A DNA stretch of 64,000 nt. It comes from Stercorarius parasiticus. Lineage: Eukaryota > Chordata > Aves > Charadriiformes > Stercorariidae. The translations under genes and the position numbers were made by a program. The DNA lies in contig VWZL01004332.1 in assembly GCA_013396915.1 (NCBI GenBank), positions 794,037 to 858,036 of the forward strand, given 5' to 3'. The notes beneath the pieces are model-generated. The model saw nothing but the letters and a program-made list of their open reading frames with translations, made no database searches and was not told the DNA's origin. Positions 23,069 through 34,800 of the stretch are shown piece after piece. Every line of letters begins with the position of its first letter. Position 1 is the first letter of the stretch.

Positions 23069-26000
23069 AAGCCAGGAATGAATCAGAGAAATCTTAATCT
23101 GAAGAAGCCGCAAAAGACAAATGCAGAGCAATATACAAAGGGAAAAGGAATGTACGTGTGTGTAGCTAATGTGATTAATAGCTAACAGTTTAACTGTGTG
23201 TGTGTAGACTATTTATTAGCTATCACCACCTTTCTGAATACTTTTTTGAACAGTCAGTGTAACGTTTATTGTAGCTAAAAAAGTAAATAAGATGTTGGAA
23301 TTCTTGGAAAAGAAATAGGAAATAAAATAAAATAGAAAACATTTACTGTACAAGCCCATGCAACACATTCTTCAGTACTGTGTTCCTCCTCAGAGTCCCT
23401 CGGCCTCATGAAAGGATATATAAAAGTTTTGTAGTTCCAATAAGGATGATCAGAGGTGTGTAACTACCGAGTCACAAAATGGGAGGGAGGATACTGTCTG
23501 GCTACTGCCCTCATCAGGTTAATGTGTCTGCAACAAATATAATGAAATAACAAAATACTAGAACATATTAGAAATTAAAATGCACATTCCACGGTGAAAC
23601 AAGACATTAACCATTGTTTCCTGGAGTAACTTAATTCTTTAAGGTTTTTTTGTGTCAGGAACTGAGGTGGGTTTACGTCATTAACCACTTCTCAAAGCAA
23701 CATTTCTGACAGGAAAGCTGCTTCTGTGATAAACTTTCATCCCACTTTGGTTCTGGACACAGGATTCTTCTACCAATTTCATACACATAGACGTCAGTAT
23801 GTGCTAACATTACTGCCACCCCTGTGGAACTAGTAAACTTTGCAAGTGGGCTTCCTGTATCATGTATCCTCAAGGCTTCTTGCTCTTATTTCAATGAGAC
23901 AGCAGATAACTTGAGCACAGTTTTCTAGGTTCGGCAGAAACACCTAATGGAACAGGAAGAAAACAAGGCAGGTAAACACGAGTTTGTACAAAGTATATCC
24001 CTTAGTAATAACAAAACACTGCGAGCCCAGCCATTTGCAAAATGAATCCCACAAGTTTATATGCTGCTCTGCATAGTTAATGATAATGAGAATTACACAT
24101 GGGCATCAAAAAGAAAAGAGCAGCTATCGTGTTTAAATACTATGCATGAGAAATATAGCCATCAATGTACTAAAATAATTGCCTGCACACTTTATGTCAG
24201 CAGCCTTGTCGATTTGATAGTAGCTTCAACTCTTTATCCGGTTACAATGTAAAAAAAATCTTTGTACGATGTACATTGTCATTGCAGACTTCATTGGTAA
24301 AGCTGTGAATGTCTTTGTTAACGACAGTAGATTCTTTCCAAGGTAGCCGAAGTTTGTTGATATTACTTTTTCTGGCTTGGCACACATACCTTATTAAAAG
24401 AGACTGAATAATAATAACAAATGTATCTTTATGGTTGTGTTTTACAGCTCTATTGAGTTTTTCCCCTCTTTGGTTAATGGTACCTTCAGCATTGGTAGCT
24501 GGCATCATTATAAATGTTGATCCACGTCTGCAGATGGCATGGGCTGAAAAAGGACCATACGCTTTATCATTTCATTGTAATAACGGACTCAATGTCGTCT
24601 TCATCAACAGAGAAATGGAAGAAGCTAAAGTGCCAGCAAAGGGCAAAATTCTGGCTATATTTCACTCACTTTTCACTCTGAAAAGAGTAGAGAAATTTTA
24701 GCACAGAAATGGAGAAAAAAACTTACTTGAGGGCAGGAGGAATTTGCCACAATCGGTGCCTTCCTGGGATAGCACTAACTAAATGAGAAATGCTGCTCTT
24801 CATGACCAAGAATTTCTCAGAGCCTGGAAAGTAATTAGCATTATAGGCATTCATTTTTTTTCCTTCACAGCTTCCCATGTATGTAGATAGCTCCTTGCAT
24901 CTTCCTTTAAAGCGGTTAACCCAGGCCACAATCTGAAACAGGATGTCTGGGTGCATCTACATCCATCCGATGGCAGCTCTGATGAGATCCCAAATGGCAG
25001 TTCCCCTGTAAACTGATGTAAATCTTTGGTGCATGTTTTTATTTAGAAGCTGAGGAGCTTTTCAATTCAAGAACACCTTAAGGGGAGGTATTTTTTAAAA
25101 ATCTTTTTACCTTTTTTTTTACTCCAGGATCTGTTACAGTTTTAAAAATGTACACTATTTTATGTATGGCTGTGTTTGTTTACATGAACTATAATATTGT
25201 GGGTAACTTCCCTGAGTGAGTGACCATGAAAAGGCAAAATTTGCACTTTTGGAAAGGAACTGATGCTGACAGGTAGGAGGTTTTGGAGTCCAATATCTAC
25301 TCATAAACCAACCCCAAATCCCATTCTTCATACTCATAGAAAACCAAAAAAAGAGCAATAATTTAAGCATCTTTACTTAAAAAATGTGACAAATGGCAAA
25401 CAACATGCATTGTTTATCTACATGTAGAAAAGAGTCATCTGCTGTCCTTCCATGCGCTTACATGATGCCTAATCAGAACAGATACGCATCAAATGAACAG
25501 AAAGCATGGTTTAAAACAAATGTTGTCTAGTTTAAACTGGTGACTATATTATTATTTTGTATTTCAGTAATTATTCTTGATTTAGCTAAAATAGCCTTGT
25601 CGCTGATCTTTATTAAATTGATCTACTACCGCGAAATGAGTATATGCAGAGAGATTTACACCTAAATAGCCGTGTTACGTGCATCTTTCATTTGAGTTGG
25701 TATCAATCTGTACTGAGAGCAGTTATTAGATGGGAGGGAAATGACATTTCAAACAGCGGAATATGTGTATTTCAGATGTGACCTCGTGGCGCGAGCCGGC
25801 TGGGGACATCGGCAGAGACTCGGGCACTTGAAAAAAGGCTGAGCACTTGCGAGCAGCTGTTGATGTGGCAATGGAAAATACTGAGGGTTCCAGAGATTGC
25901 AGAGGTATAATTTGGCCTGCAGTAAAAGTAAGCAGAAACGCTCACTGAAAAGAGCTCCTGTTGAAATCAATGAGGTTTTGCCATCAGCTATAATGAGAAA

Positions 26001-26158
26001 AGCACTAATGTTAATGGGGTTTTGTGTACATTATTATTCCAACAGTATTTTAACAGGAGGTTTCTATGCATAATAGCATATGTGTTTTTATCAAGACAGA
26101 ATCATATCTGGTGAGCAAGATTTCCCATTATGAGCTATAGATATGTCTTAATTGTAAT

Positions 26159-26243
26159 TAGAATGTATCAGAATATAGAATGTATTAGAATATATGGGGT
26201 AAATATTACGTAGTTTACAGTATATTTAGAATATATTAGAAGT
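26159..26243. repeat. Degenerate AT-rich tandem repeat
   Basis: Variants of TAGAATATAT / AGAATGTATCAGAATATAG recur about five times in 85 bases. The unit length is irregular and the copies have drifted. Confidence 0.65.
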
Positions 26244-28724
26244 TTTGGAATGCTGTTAAGATTATTAATATTTTATTTTTAATTTTGAGTTCATTTCACA
26301 TTCAAAGACACCATTGTTTTACAGAGCATTAACAAGCCCTCTAATTCATTGTTTCATGCTATGTAAACCATAGTATAATGAACAGGAGAGTATTGGTCCC
26401 AGTAGGTGGGATCCTGCATTCTTTAGAAATCAAGGGAAAGTCTTGTTGTGGCGTAATCAGATGCCACTACCGAAGGATCCAGATCCAGTTAAGGTTTTTC
26501 AACTTCTCATAATAACTGGCTCAAGCATTAAACTATTGAGCTGTTTGACAGAACTATAGTCTGTATGAACATTAAGTCCATAAACTACATGGAGCAAGAC
26601 TAATTCTGATAGGGTTTGGGGGGAAGGGGGAGAGTGGTATCTGACCGTTAAAAATAATTTCTGAGAAGTACCTTCAACAGGTTTGAAGAACTTAGTTTGA
26701 CATGACCTTATTCTGATGGCGAAGTAGTGACATATCCATGGTCTTTTCTATGGACTCATCCCTAAAATATATCAATGATGTGTTAATATTAAATTGTCTT
26801 GCTACTGTCACTATGAGATAAAATGAATGCTATTGTTCATAACGTACAGATGAAGACCTGAGAAATACAGCTGTTCTCTAGTTCTGACAATCTATTTTAT
26901 ACATACAGGAGTTGGGATTTTTTTTTCCAGAGCACTTAATGTTAGGTAGCACTTCATAAGCTGACACAGCAGACAAATCAAATCTGAACTTCAGACCACA
27001 ATACATTAAATTCTAGATTAAAATATCCCCTTGTTTTAGAGCAGTCACTTGGAGAGGAGGTCAATCAGCAGATGTAAAGAATTAAAAAACATCTCTTAAT
27101 ACGCCAACACTTTGAAATGCTATCAGTGATTTTTATAGAATCTCTAGGACCTAAGGAAAGAATTTAGTAGAGAACAATCAGAAAAAGAAAGAATGGACAA
27201 ATCACTTAAACACCTAGTAGCCCAGCTGGAGTATAGCATCGTACTTTTACGTTCTAATTCCAGGAGGTTATAACTGTCATGCCACACTATGCTTTGTGAA
27301 TGCCTTCAAGAATAAGTTGCCACTTGGTAAAAGTACAAAACCTTTAGAAAACACTACTTTGATTCCAAACTAATGTGTCTGCACTAACTCCAAGTAGTAA
27401 CTAATACAGCTTTTATTCTGCTCCTGATGATAGGAATGAGGATTATGAAAACAGCACTTTCAATGACGTTTTCTAGCTGAGAGAACTGAGTTTTTATATC
27501 GTGTATTATAGTGTGATGTTTAAATGGGTTTTGAAAGGAAAAAAATATTAACTGAGGTATAATAATTGGAGAGACCCAAGCCAGCCAGAGACGAGAGTGT
27601 TTGTAACAATCTTGTTACAACAGATGGTATCTTCTTCTTCCTCTTCTTAGATGTTCTCATAGCTAGCTGATGCTTACTTCACAACCTTAATATCAATATA
27701 GGATCTGGTCTCATACCCCTGCAACTGTTTTGATCCCCCAGAATGCATACACATTCTGCGTGTTTTTTTAACAACTAAAGGCCAGGAAACCAGTTTTGGA
27801 GTAAAGAAAGTTAAAGTTCCTTTGATAGTTGCCATATTCCATTAGTAAAGCCAAAGTGTCTCTTGACAATCAGAAGAATAGTGAACACCGCTTTTATTTT
27901 TTTCCTTAAATCTACCAGTTCTGAGTCTTCAGCCAGAGGTTCTGCACCAGAAATATAGTGCTTTCAGCCACAGTGGCATCAGCAGCAAGCATCAAATGAG
28001 AAAGGATTGAAATAGAGAGCAAGTACTTTTATTTCTCATTCTCTTCTGTGCTTGTCATTGTGCTGCCATTTCATATATTGAGATCACTCAACCTTGACAT
28101 GAGCAAAACCTGTCTGAGGACAATATGGCAAGTGAAAGAGCAGCTTTTAGACTAGAATCTTCTGAAAACACATTATCTCAGGCAGTTGTGAAAATTCAGC
28201 ATCTGTCTTCTCCAACTAAAAGTTAAACATCATTTTCCTTCTTGCTTCTATCATGTAAGTGTACACTCTTCCACCTTTGAAATGAGAAACAAAACAAAGC
28301 CTTGCAGCCTGTTTGAGAATATCTGCATGATCCAGGCACAAGTAGCCAATTTGCCCTTCTTAGTTTGGAGTCAAGTAGGATCATTCCAGTGATGCACCCT
28401 GGATAAGGTACTGAAGCTCGTCAAAACACCTGCTTCGAACGCAGTCCAATTTGATTCAACATAATGAAACTGCTGCCACTGCAAACCATCCCCATACAAA
28501 TAAGGAGGAAGGTTCTCATATATCAAGAAGCTATAAACATATCTTAGGTTTCATTTCCCCTGCTCTTTTACTGTTGCTATCAAGAGTTACTCACAGACTG
28601 TAAATTGGCATAGTAAATAGGGGGAAAAATGAGAGAAAAAGCTTTTTATGCAGTGACATTTCACATGGCAGATTGAAATTTGCAAGAGTGGAGCTCTTTT
28701 CTTCACTCTGCCTGTTCTCCTGAG

Positions 28725-28835
28725 GTTCTAGGTGCAACCTTAAGTGCCTTTTATCTCTGTTTACCCATCAATAAAATGGCAAAATCATACTTTTTTTGTT
28801 TTACTGGGTTGCACTGAAGATAAGTGCATTGCAGA
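28725..28835 (+). repeat. MIR-type SINE remnant
   Basis: The stretch GGTGCAACCTTAAGTGCCTT is followed by CTCTGTTTACCCATCAATAA and AATGGCAAAATCATAC. This follows the MIR order of the tgcctcagtttccccatctgtaaaatggggataat region. A GGGTTGCACTGAAGATAAGTG stretch then stands where gggttgttgtgaggattaagtg is expected. It is diverged and partial. Confidence 0.45.
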
Positions 28836-28839
28836 TTTT

Positions 28840-31800
28840 AAGTTCCACAGATACTTTAGTAGTGGGCAGTACAGAAGAATCCAAGATAACAGTTACCTCA
28901 AGAAAGATGAAATTTAACAAGTTTAGCCAAGGCAAATTCTTAACCAGTGAGCAGACAACAGTCAGACATACATCAGTGGATGACCTTAAAGTATGCCAGC
29001 TTCCTGAAAAAATATTTTCAGGTAGGAGAACCCTTTCTTGACTTACAGCTCTTCAGTAAGTGCCCTTATGTCATTTGTGCCTTTATACTTTGACTTTGTT
29101 CTGCTGAGTGGGTTGCACTCGGGAGCAGTTTTTGCTTTACGCAGCGGTGCCGTGTGATATGTAGCTCAAGTGAAAACTCAAAACATTTCCTGTAGCTGGT
29201 GTTACCGACCCTCACTACGGCTGAGATGAAGACAGGAGGAAGTCTCAAGATCACAGGTGTGCATTGCATGTCTGCCCTACTGCATAGAGGCCATTTATTA
29301 CATCGCAGGTTAACATATGGTAAAGGAGAAAGAACAATGAAGAAAATTGCAGGGAGACACTGATTTTCTTTTTTTTTTTCCTTTACAGAAAAAAGGTAAG
29401 AGTTTCTGAAGATCAGAAGGTTTTAAGCCTTTCTTTGAGATAGAACAGAAATGTCTTACAGGGACATTGAGTGGTTTCTATCCAGGCACACTGCTTCTGT
29501 GTTAAGTTTCATCTATCAATGTCCTTGGGAGCGTTTTGAGAACATTAGCTATAATGAGATTAGTTCATGAGGTTAAGAAAGGACAAAAGTTCTGAAAAAA
29601 GTGCTAGTGAAACTTTTGAAATTCACACAGAGCTAGAGTAACTTCGATCTCTGGCTGCCCCTCTTGGTTCCTTTTAGGTTATATTTTATTTTTAAATGTA
29701 ACAGCATCAATAAGATCAGAAAAATGGCATTTGTCTTGTCCAACCTGGTTGATTTCTGGTTGGTGTCGGGTTAGTTTTAATTGATTGTTTCCTGTGTCAT
29801 TTTACTAGTGATTGCTGACTGAAGAAAGAAATGTATTTGGCCTTGCTGGGCTGGTGCCAAGCTAGAAATGTACTACAGCTACCATTCAGAAAGATGAACA
29901 GAAAATAAGGTCTTTACATGACAGGCCATGGCTGAGGTCTTGGGAAAATGCAGAAAAAATTTACTTGAAATCTGGATCCAGGCTGAAATCAGTGGTTAGT
30001 AAATTTGTCTTTCAGCTAGCTCAGTACTTTCTTCTCTGTCTCCTGTTGAAATTAGGTTTACGTGCTGTTTAGCTAGCAATGTTTCAGCTACCTCTTTGAA
30101 TTTCACAACATATTTCCTCTCTGGTATTGGACCAAAACTAATGATGGGAGCAGGGGCAGCTCTCAGGGTCACACATCATCTCCGCTCTCCCTTTGCAATT
30201 GCCGCTAGACGAGCCTTTTTGTTGAAATAGCAGGAGAAGAAAGGTTATTGGACTTTGATTCACAATTTGAAGTTCATGATTCTCAATAAATGTTAATGTG
30301 AAGGCAATGATGGCAGCAGCAACTTCTCTAGGACAGGCTCTGTGCCTGCTCAGGTGGAGCTGTGTACCAGCCCGTCTATCACACGGGTGACAGTAAAAAC
30401 TCAGTAAATACCCGGCTTTCTGCTAGGCTCAGCCAGTGTATGAGAGGAAGGGATTGATGGTTTTTCCAGTAAAAAAATATGGTGGGGTAGACTGTTTTAC
30501 ATTTTTGCAAACCTTTGAAGGAATTTCTTTACAACTGAATACGAACAAATAATCGAAATATCTCTTGTTTACTCTGTGCTTAGAAATTACCGATATAGAG
30601 AGGTTTTTTAGGTAACTTGTTACATTGTTTAAAGACATTGATTAATTAACAGCTTAAATTTTTGCTTCATTTAAGCTGAATTTTTTAGTCCTTCCCTGCA
30701 TTGATTCTCAAGGCTGGGATCCTGATGGCCGTGTGGAACAATTAATAACTGTTCTTTTTATAACAACATTTAAGGTTTTGAAAAATCACAATCATAAGTC
30801 CCTTCAGTCTTCTATTTTCTACTCGGAATTCCTTCTAACTGTGTCAAGGGTCCTGTTCCTTTATTATCCCATTTGATGTTTTAATGTGGGCTCCATGCAG
30901 TTTGCTTACATCTTTCTCAGTGCATTGGTCCTGGCTCCTGTTTAAGACCAGACTCCACTCAAAGGGTCATCAGCATGAAGCAAGGTGGCATGCTTTAATG
31001 TGGAACCGATCTGGTTATTTCATGCATTTAAGAGAGAGACCAGATCATAAAGTTCTGCTCACTTAGTCGTCTTATTTTTCCTCTGTTTAAAAACAAAACC
31101 TTCTTAAGCCCTGATTTATATTTCCACAGAGCTCATGTTGCCAAGACAACTATAATAAATGTTCTCTTCTGGAAAAACCTCTTGTAGTCCTAAGAAGCTT
31201 TCCCAGATATACTATTCAAGCTGAAATGATTGTAAAATGAAATACATAGTGAATTCAGCGGCATTTTTCCATATGCTGTCAATTTAATCGACATGGCGGG
31301 ATTATTCCCCACTCTGTGTTTGCAGTTGATACTATTCTTCATTTTCATTTGAATGGTATGAAGGAAAGAAATCCAGTAGATTTTTTTTTCTGATGTTTAT
31401 TGAGGTAAAAAGGAGCAGGAAGTATTTCTGGTCAAATATTTTAGGTAGTAGAAACGCACGTTCTCTATGTCGCTCTGACATTAATTATCAGTATCTTCGT
31501 GGGGAAAAAGCGGGGGAGGCTTCATTTCTGGCAGAAATATGTTAGCTGCTAAAGCAAGTAAAGAAATTAACAAGATGGTTGTAGGGGTTTTTTTTTATTG
31601 ATTTCTGGATTTTTTTCATGATTTTATATTTAACTTTCTCAGCACTGTATAATGTAAGGTCTCTAGGGGCAACAGCACTGACCCTGGTTCAATTCCGCAA
31701 ATTTGGAAGCCCTAGAATAGAGATATAAGATGCTACCATAATTTTAACAACTACATCAATTTGACCTGTGCTTTAATTCGTTAACAGTAATTAGTCATTG

Positions 31801-34800
31801 GTCTTTAGTGTGTTTAAAGGTTTGTACTTGTTTATCAAAGAAACGAAATCGTATCACATGAATAAGGGTACACATCACAGCATCCATACTGAATTTACCA
31901 CACTGTGTCTTACTTGGCATACGAACAATGAGAAAATTTAGATTGTGAGTGTTAATGAAAACCACAGGAAATAAACCGTGTAATATTTTGAATTAAAACA
32001 GCTCTGTTTTCATCTTGACTGGATACGCTTTTTGTACAGCTGGTATGGGATAAATTAAATCTGTGGTTGCACACCATAGTGTCCTCTACATAGAGAGTCT
32101 TGGCCATAGCATAGACACATAGTCCAGTGAGGAATCCGAGCTCAAGGGGGAGTAAAGGAGTTGAAGAACACAAACCGTAGGTATTATGAAACACTGGACC
32201 AATGCTTAGAAAGACATTCAAATTAATAATAAAAGGTATTCCATTTTCATATAAACCCAAACCAACCTATGTAAAATCAGCATTCTTGAAAAAATTCTGT
32301 TTAACTGATTAGCTAAAATTTCCTGCACAAAATTGTTTGAATTGAAAAATTTCAGTCATTCCTCTATTTTCAACCAAGGCAGGGGAAAGAGACCTGAGAA
32401 AAAAGGAAGTAAAAAATAGACAGAACTTGTGTTCACAGGAACAATTTGGATGACTAGTTTCCAAAATATACTATTTTTGCGAACTGATAAATGCACAAAG
32501 GACTTCAGTTCTCCATTTATTTTTTTTTTATTTTTTTCACAACAGCTAGTTCAGCAAGGTATAGAAAATATTTCAGCAGTAGAATGAGGAACTAAAGGGA
32601 GTAACCAGGAACGCATGTAACCCTTCCTCCCACCAGCCCTCTAGAGGATACAGAGTACCGAGAAGCTCATTTTAAAAAACTGTCATTAGCAATGACTTTT
32701 CAAAAAGGCACAAGTCTTTACAATTATAGCTGTTCTTGTTCTAAACATGTTTCAGTCATCAGAATTTGGGAGATAGAGACATCTGAAAAGCTGTATAACA
32801 TAAAGGCTGATTAAAGATTCTGCAACTCCAAGAGCATGTGAACACTGCTAAGAAAGAATCTTCTTTCTTCTGTAAAAACACATACCGGTTCTGCATTTAT
32901 ATAAAGTAATCACTTAAGATGGGTAAAAAGAGGTTCCTGGCAACAGCGAGGTCTTTGTGGAGGAATATGTTGCTTTTCTGTAGAGTTCCATCAACATATT
33001 CGTATTTCCTTCCAAGAATCTTATTTTCAGAATTAGCATATTTTTTTATATCTCCTCTCAGATACACTATGTCACTTGCTCTACACAGTTCCCATTTATA
33101 ACTGATATCACATGAGCTTCATTAAGACTCAGAGCTGAGCCTGAGCTGTTATGACACAGGATCACATATATGGGCACAAAATATCTTTGGTAAGTAGAGA
33201 TTTTTTTTTTAATTATTTTTATTTTTAAGATAGAGTATCTATGCTAAGTATAACCGCGTTCAAAATTGAATAAGGGGGAGTCCTGAATCTCATCAAGGTT
33301 CTGTTCCATCCCAGATCACCTTGGCAGAGAGATGTGGATGCAATTTCCCAGAGAATTCTCAAACACTTTCAGCCCCAGGAGCTAAGAAGCTAGACATCAA
33401 ACTCAAATTTCTTTCATAGTAACCTGCACTTTCATTTGTAGGTAAGAACCCATGCTTTACTTCAAGTAATTTTCTTCAATCAAGGTGGGGAGGGCCCAGA
33501 TCTGGCTGACAAGTTTAATTGTAGGTTTCCACCTCTGTCTCTGCACAATCACTACCTAATGTCATTTATGAGTTTTATTTATTAAGCTCTGAGCATGGTT
33601 TCCCTTGACCCCTCCTGTTCCCTTCATGGGGCACGTTATGATGGAGACTCCGTCTTTTACTGTGGTGCCTTTACGGCGCTGTTCTGTGACCTGTGCCTTA
33701 GGCGTGGAATAGATGTTGTGTGACTCTGAACTAGACAGACACCTATTTCATGTTTGCCTGAAACTGGGAGTCCTGGCTTGGGTCATGCACACGCTGACCT
33801 ACTGTCCTGTACTTCTATGCTCCATATGTCCCTGAGGACATTATCAACACCACCATGACTGCATCTAACACACAGATGAAGAAGCTAAGCTTTAAACTAG
33901 ACAAATAAAATGCTGCTACCAACATGGCTGTGGCAGACTGGAGCTCAGTGTGGGCTCGCTACCCGAGTATTTATTTATCTTCCTGGGCATGTTTTCTAGC
34001 TGAATTGGTCTGCAGCGGCTATGTGGCTAGCAGAAGCTGAACTTAGCTGGGTGAATGCTTGCATTAACCTACAGTACAAGCTTAATGCTTGCAAATGAGC
34101 TGCAGGGAATGTAGAACAGAGATGACTGGCACGAGCACAAGAGTGTTGGGTGCTCTTGGATAATCCCTCCCATAAGGTGTTCTCCGATAAATTACTGCAT
34201 ACACTAGCCTTATGAGTTAAAAAGTTAGGAGGAGTAACTTTCAACCAAAGTAAATGGACTAAAGCAATATGATAGGTTGGTGGAATGGTGCACTTCTGAT
34301 TTACTCTGGTGATTCTATAGCTCAGCACATCTGTATTTCTGTCATGTACAGGCTAAGATTCACAGCTTCTATCCCCAACAAAATGTTGAGAATGTTAATT
34401 ATACTAAATCTTGCAACTTCAGGCAAAGGAACTAACTCCCAAAGCAGCTGTATTCCAGGAGAGAGGAAGAAAGAAATATTTAACTACCTACTGCTATCAC
34501 AAGTGTTAAAATATATCATCTCTAATGAAAAAAAGCCTGGTGCATCCTAATAAAAAGGAAAGGGATAAGCAAGAGAGATGTATGAATGGGCAACTTGTAG
34601 ATGGTGATGGACTCCATAAATCTTACAGCATGGTAGCAGCACAGTGCTGAGTAGCTATTTAATGCACCATGTTACAAATTATAGAATGCAAGACCTGACC
34701 CATACAGCCATTTGCTTACTGATGCCACGAGGAAGGGATAAAGCAGCCCTTAGGGCAATCATAATCTCCAACAGGCTGCAAATTCAGTTGCAATCTTCCT

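Larger units (their letters stand above)
19940..28720. other. Non-coding sequence with short candidate regulatory patches
   Basis: No gene is seen. Listed separately are a homeodomain-site cluster (20900-20950), a 13-bp tandem duplication (21983-22008), nested palindromes (22492-22519) and an AT-rich degenerate repeat (26159-26243). Mononucleotide runs occur at 22751-22766 (16 A) and 23048-23068 (21 T). A CpG-dense patch occupies 25784-25822. A G-rich run with quadruplex potential lies at 26612-26630. TTGTAACAA/TTGTTACAA forms an inverted repeat at 27601-27620. Confidence 0.6.

Noticed and set aside
24435..24701. Frame with a hydrophobic N-terminus following a TTTTACAG acceptor-like site
   Set aside because: No donor site or known domain follows, and the hydrophobic stretch alone is not evidence of a signal peptide gene.
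27601..27620. TTGTAACAA/TTGTTACAA inverted repeat as a regulatory site
   Set aside because: Short palindrome without extended pairing or recognisable factor consensus; chance is adequate.
28835..29021. Exon-like frame ending at CAG|GTAGGA
   Set aside because: The acceptor side lacks a pyrimidine tract and lies at the edge of a MIR-like repeat, and the encoded sequence is unrecognised.
33880..33950. Reverse MIR-like string
   Set aside because: Only scattered word matches (CAGATGAAGAAGCTAAG and GTGGCAGACTGGAGCTC); not enough ordered blocks to claim a SINE.
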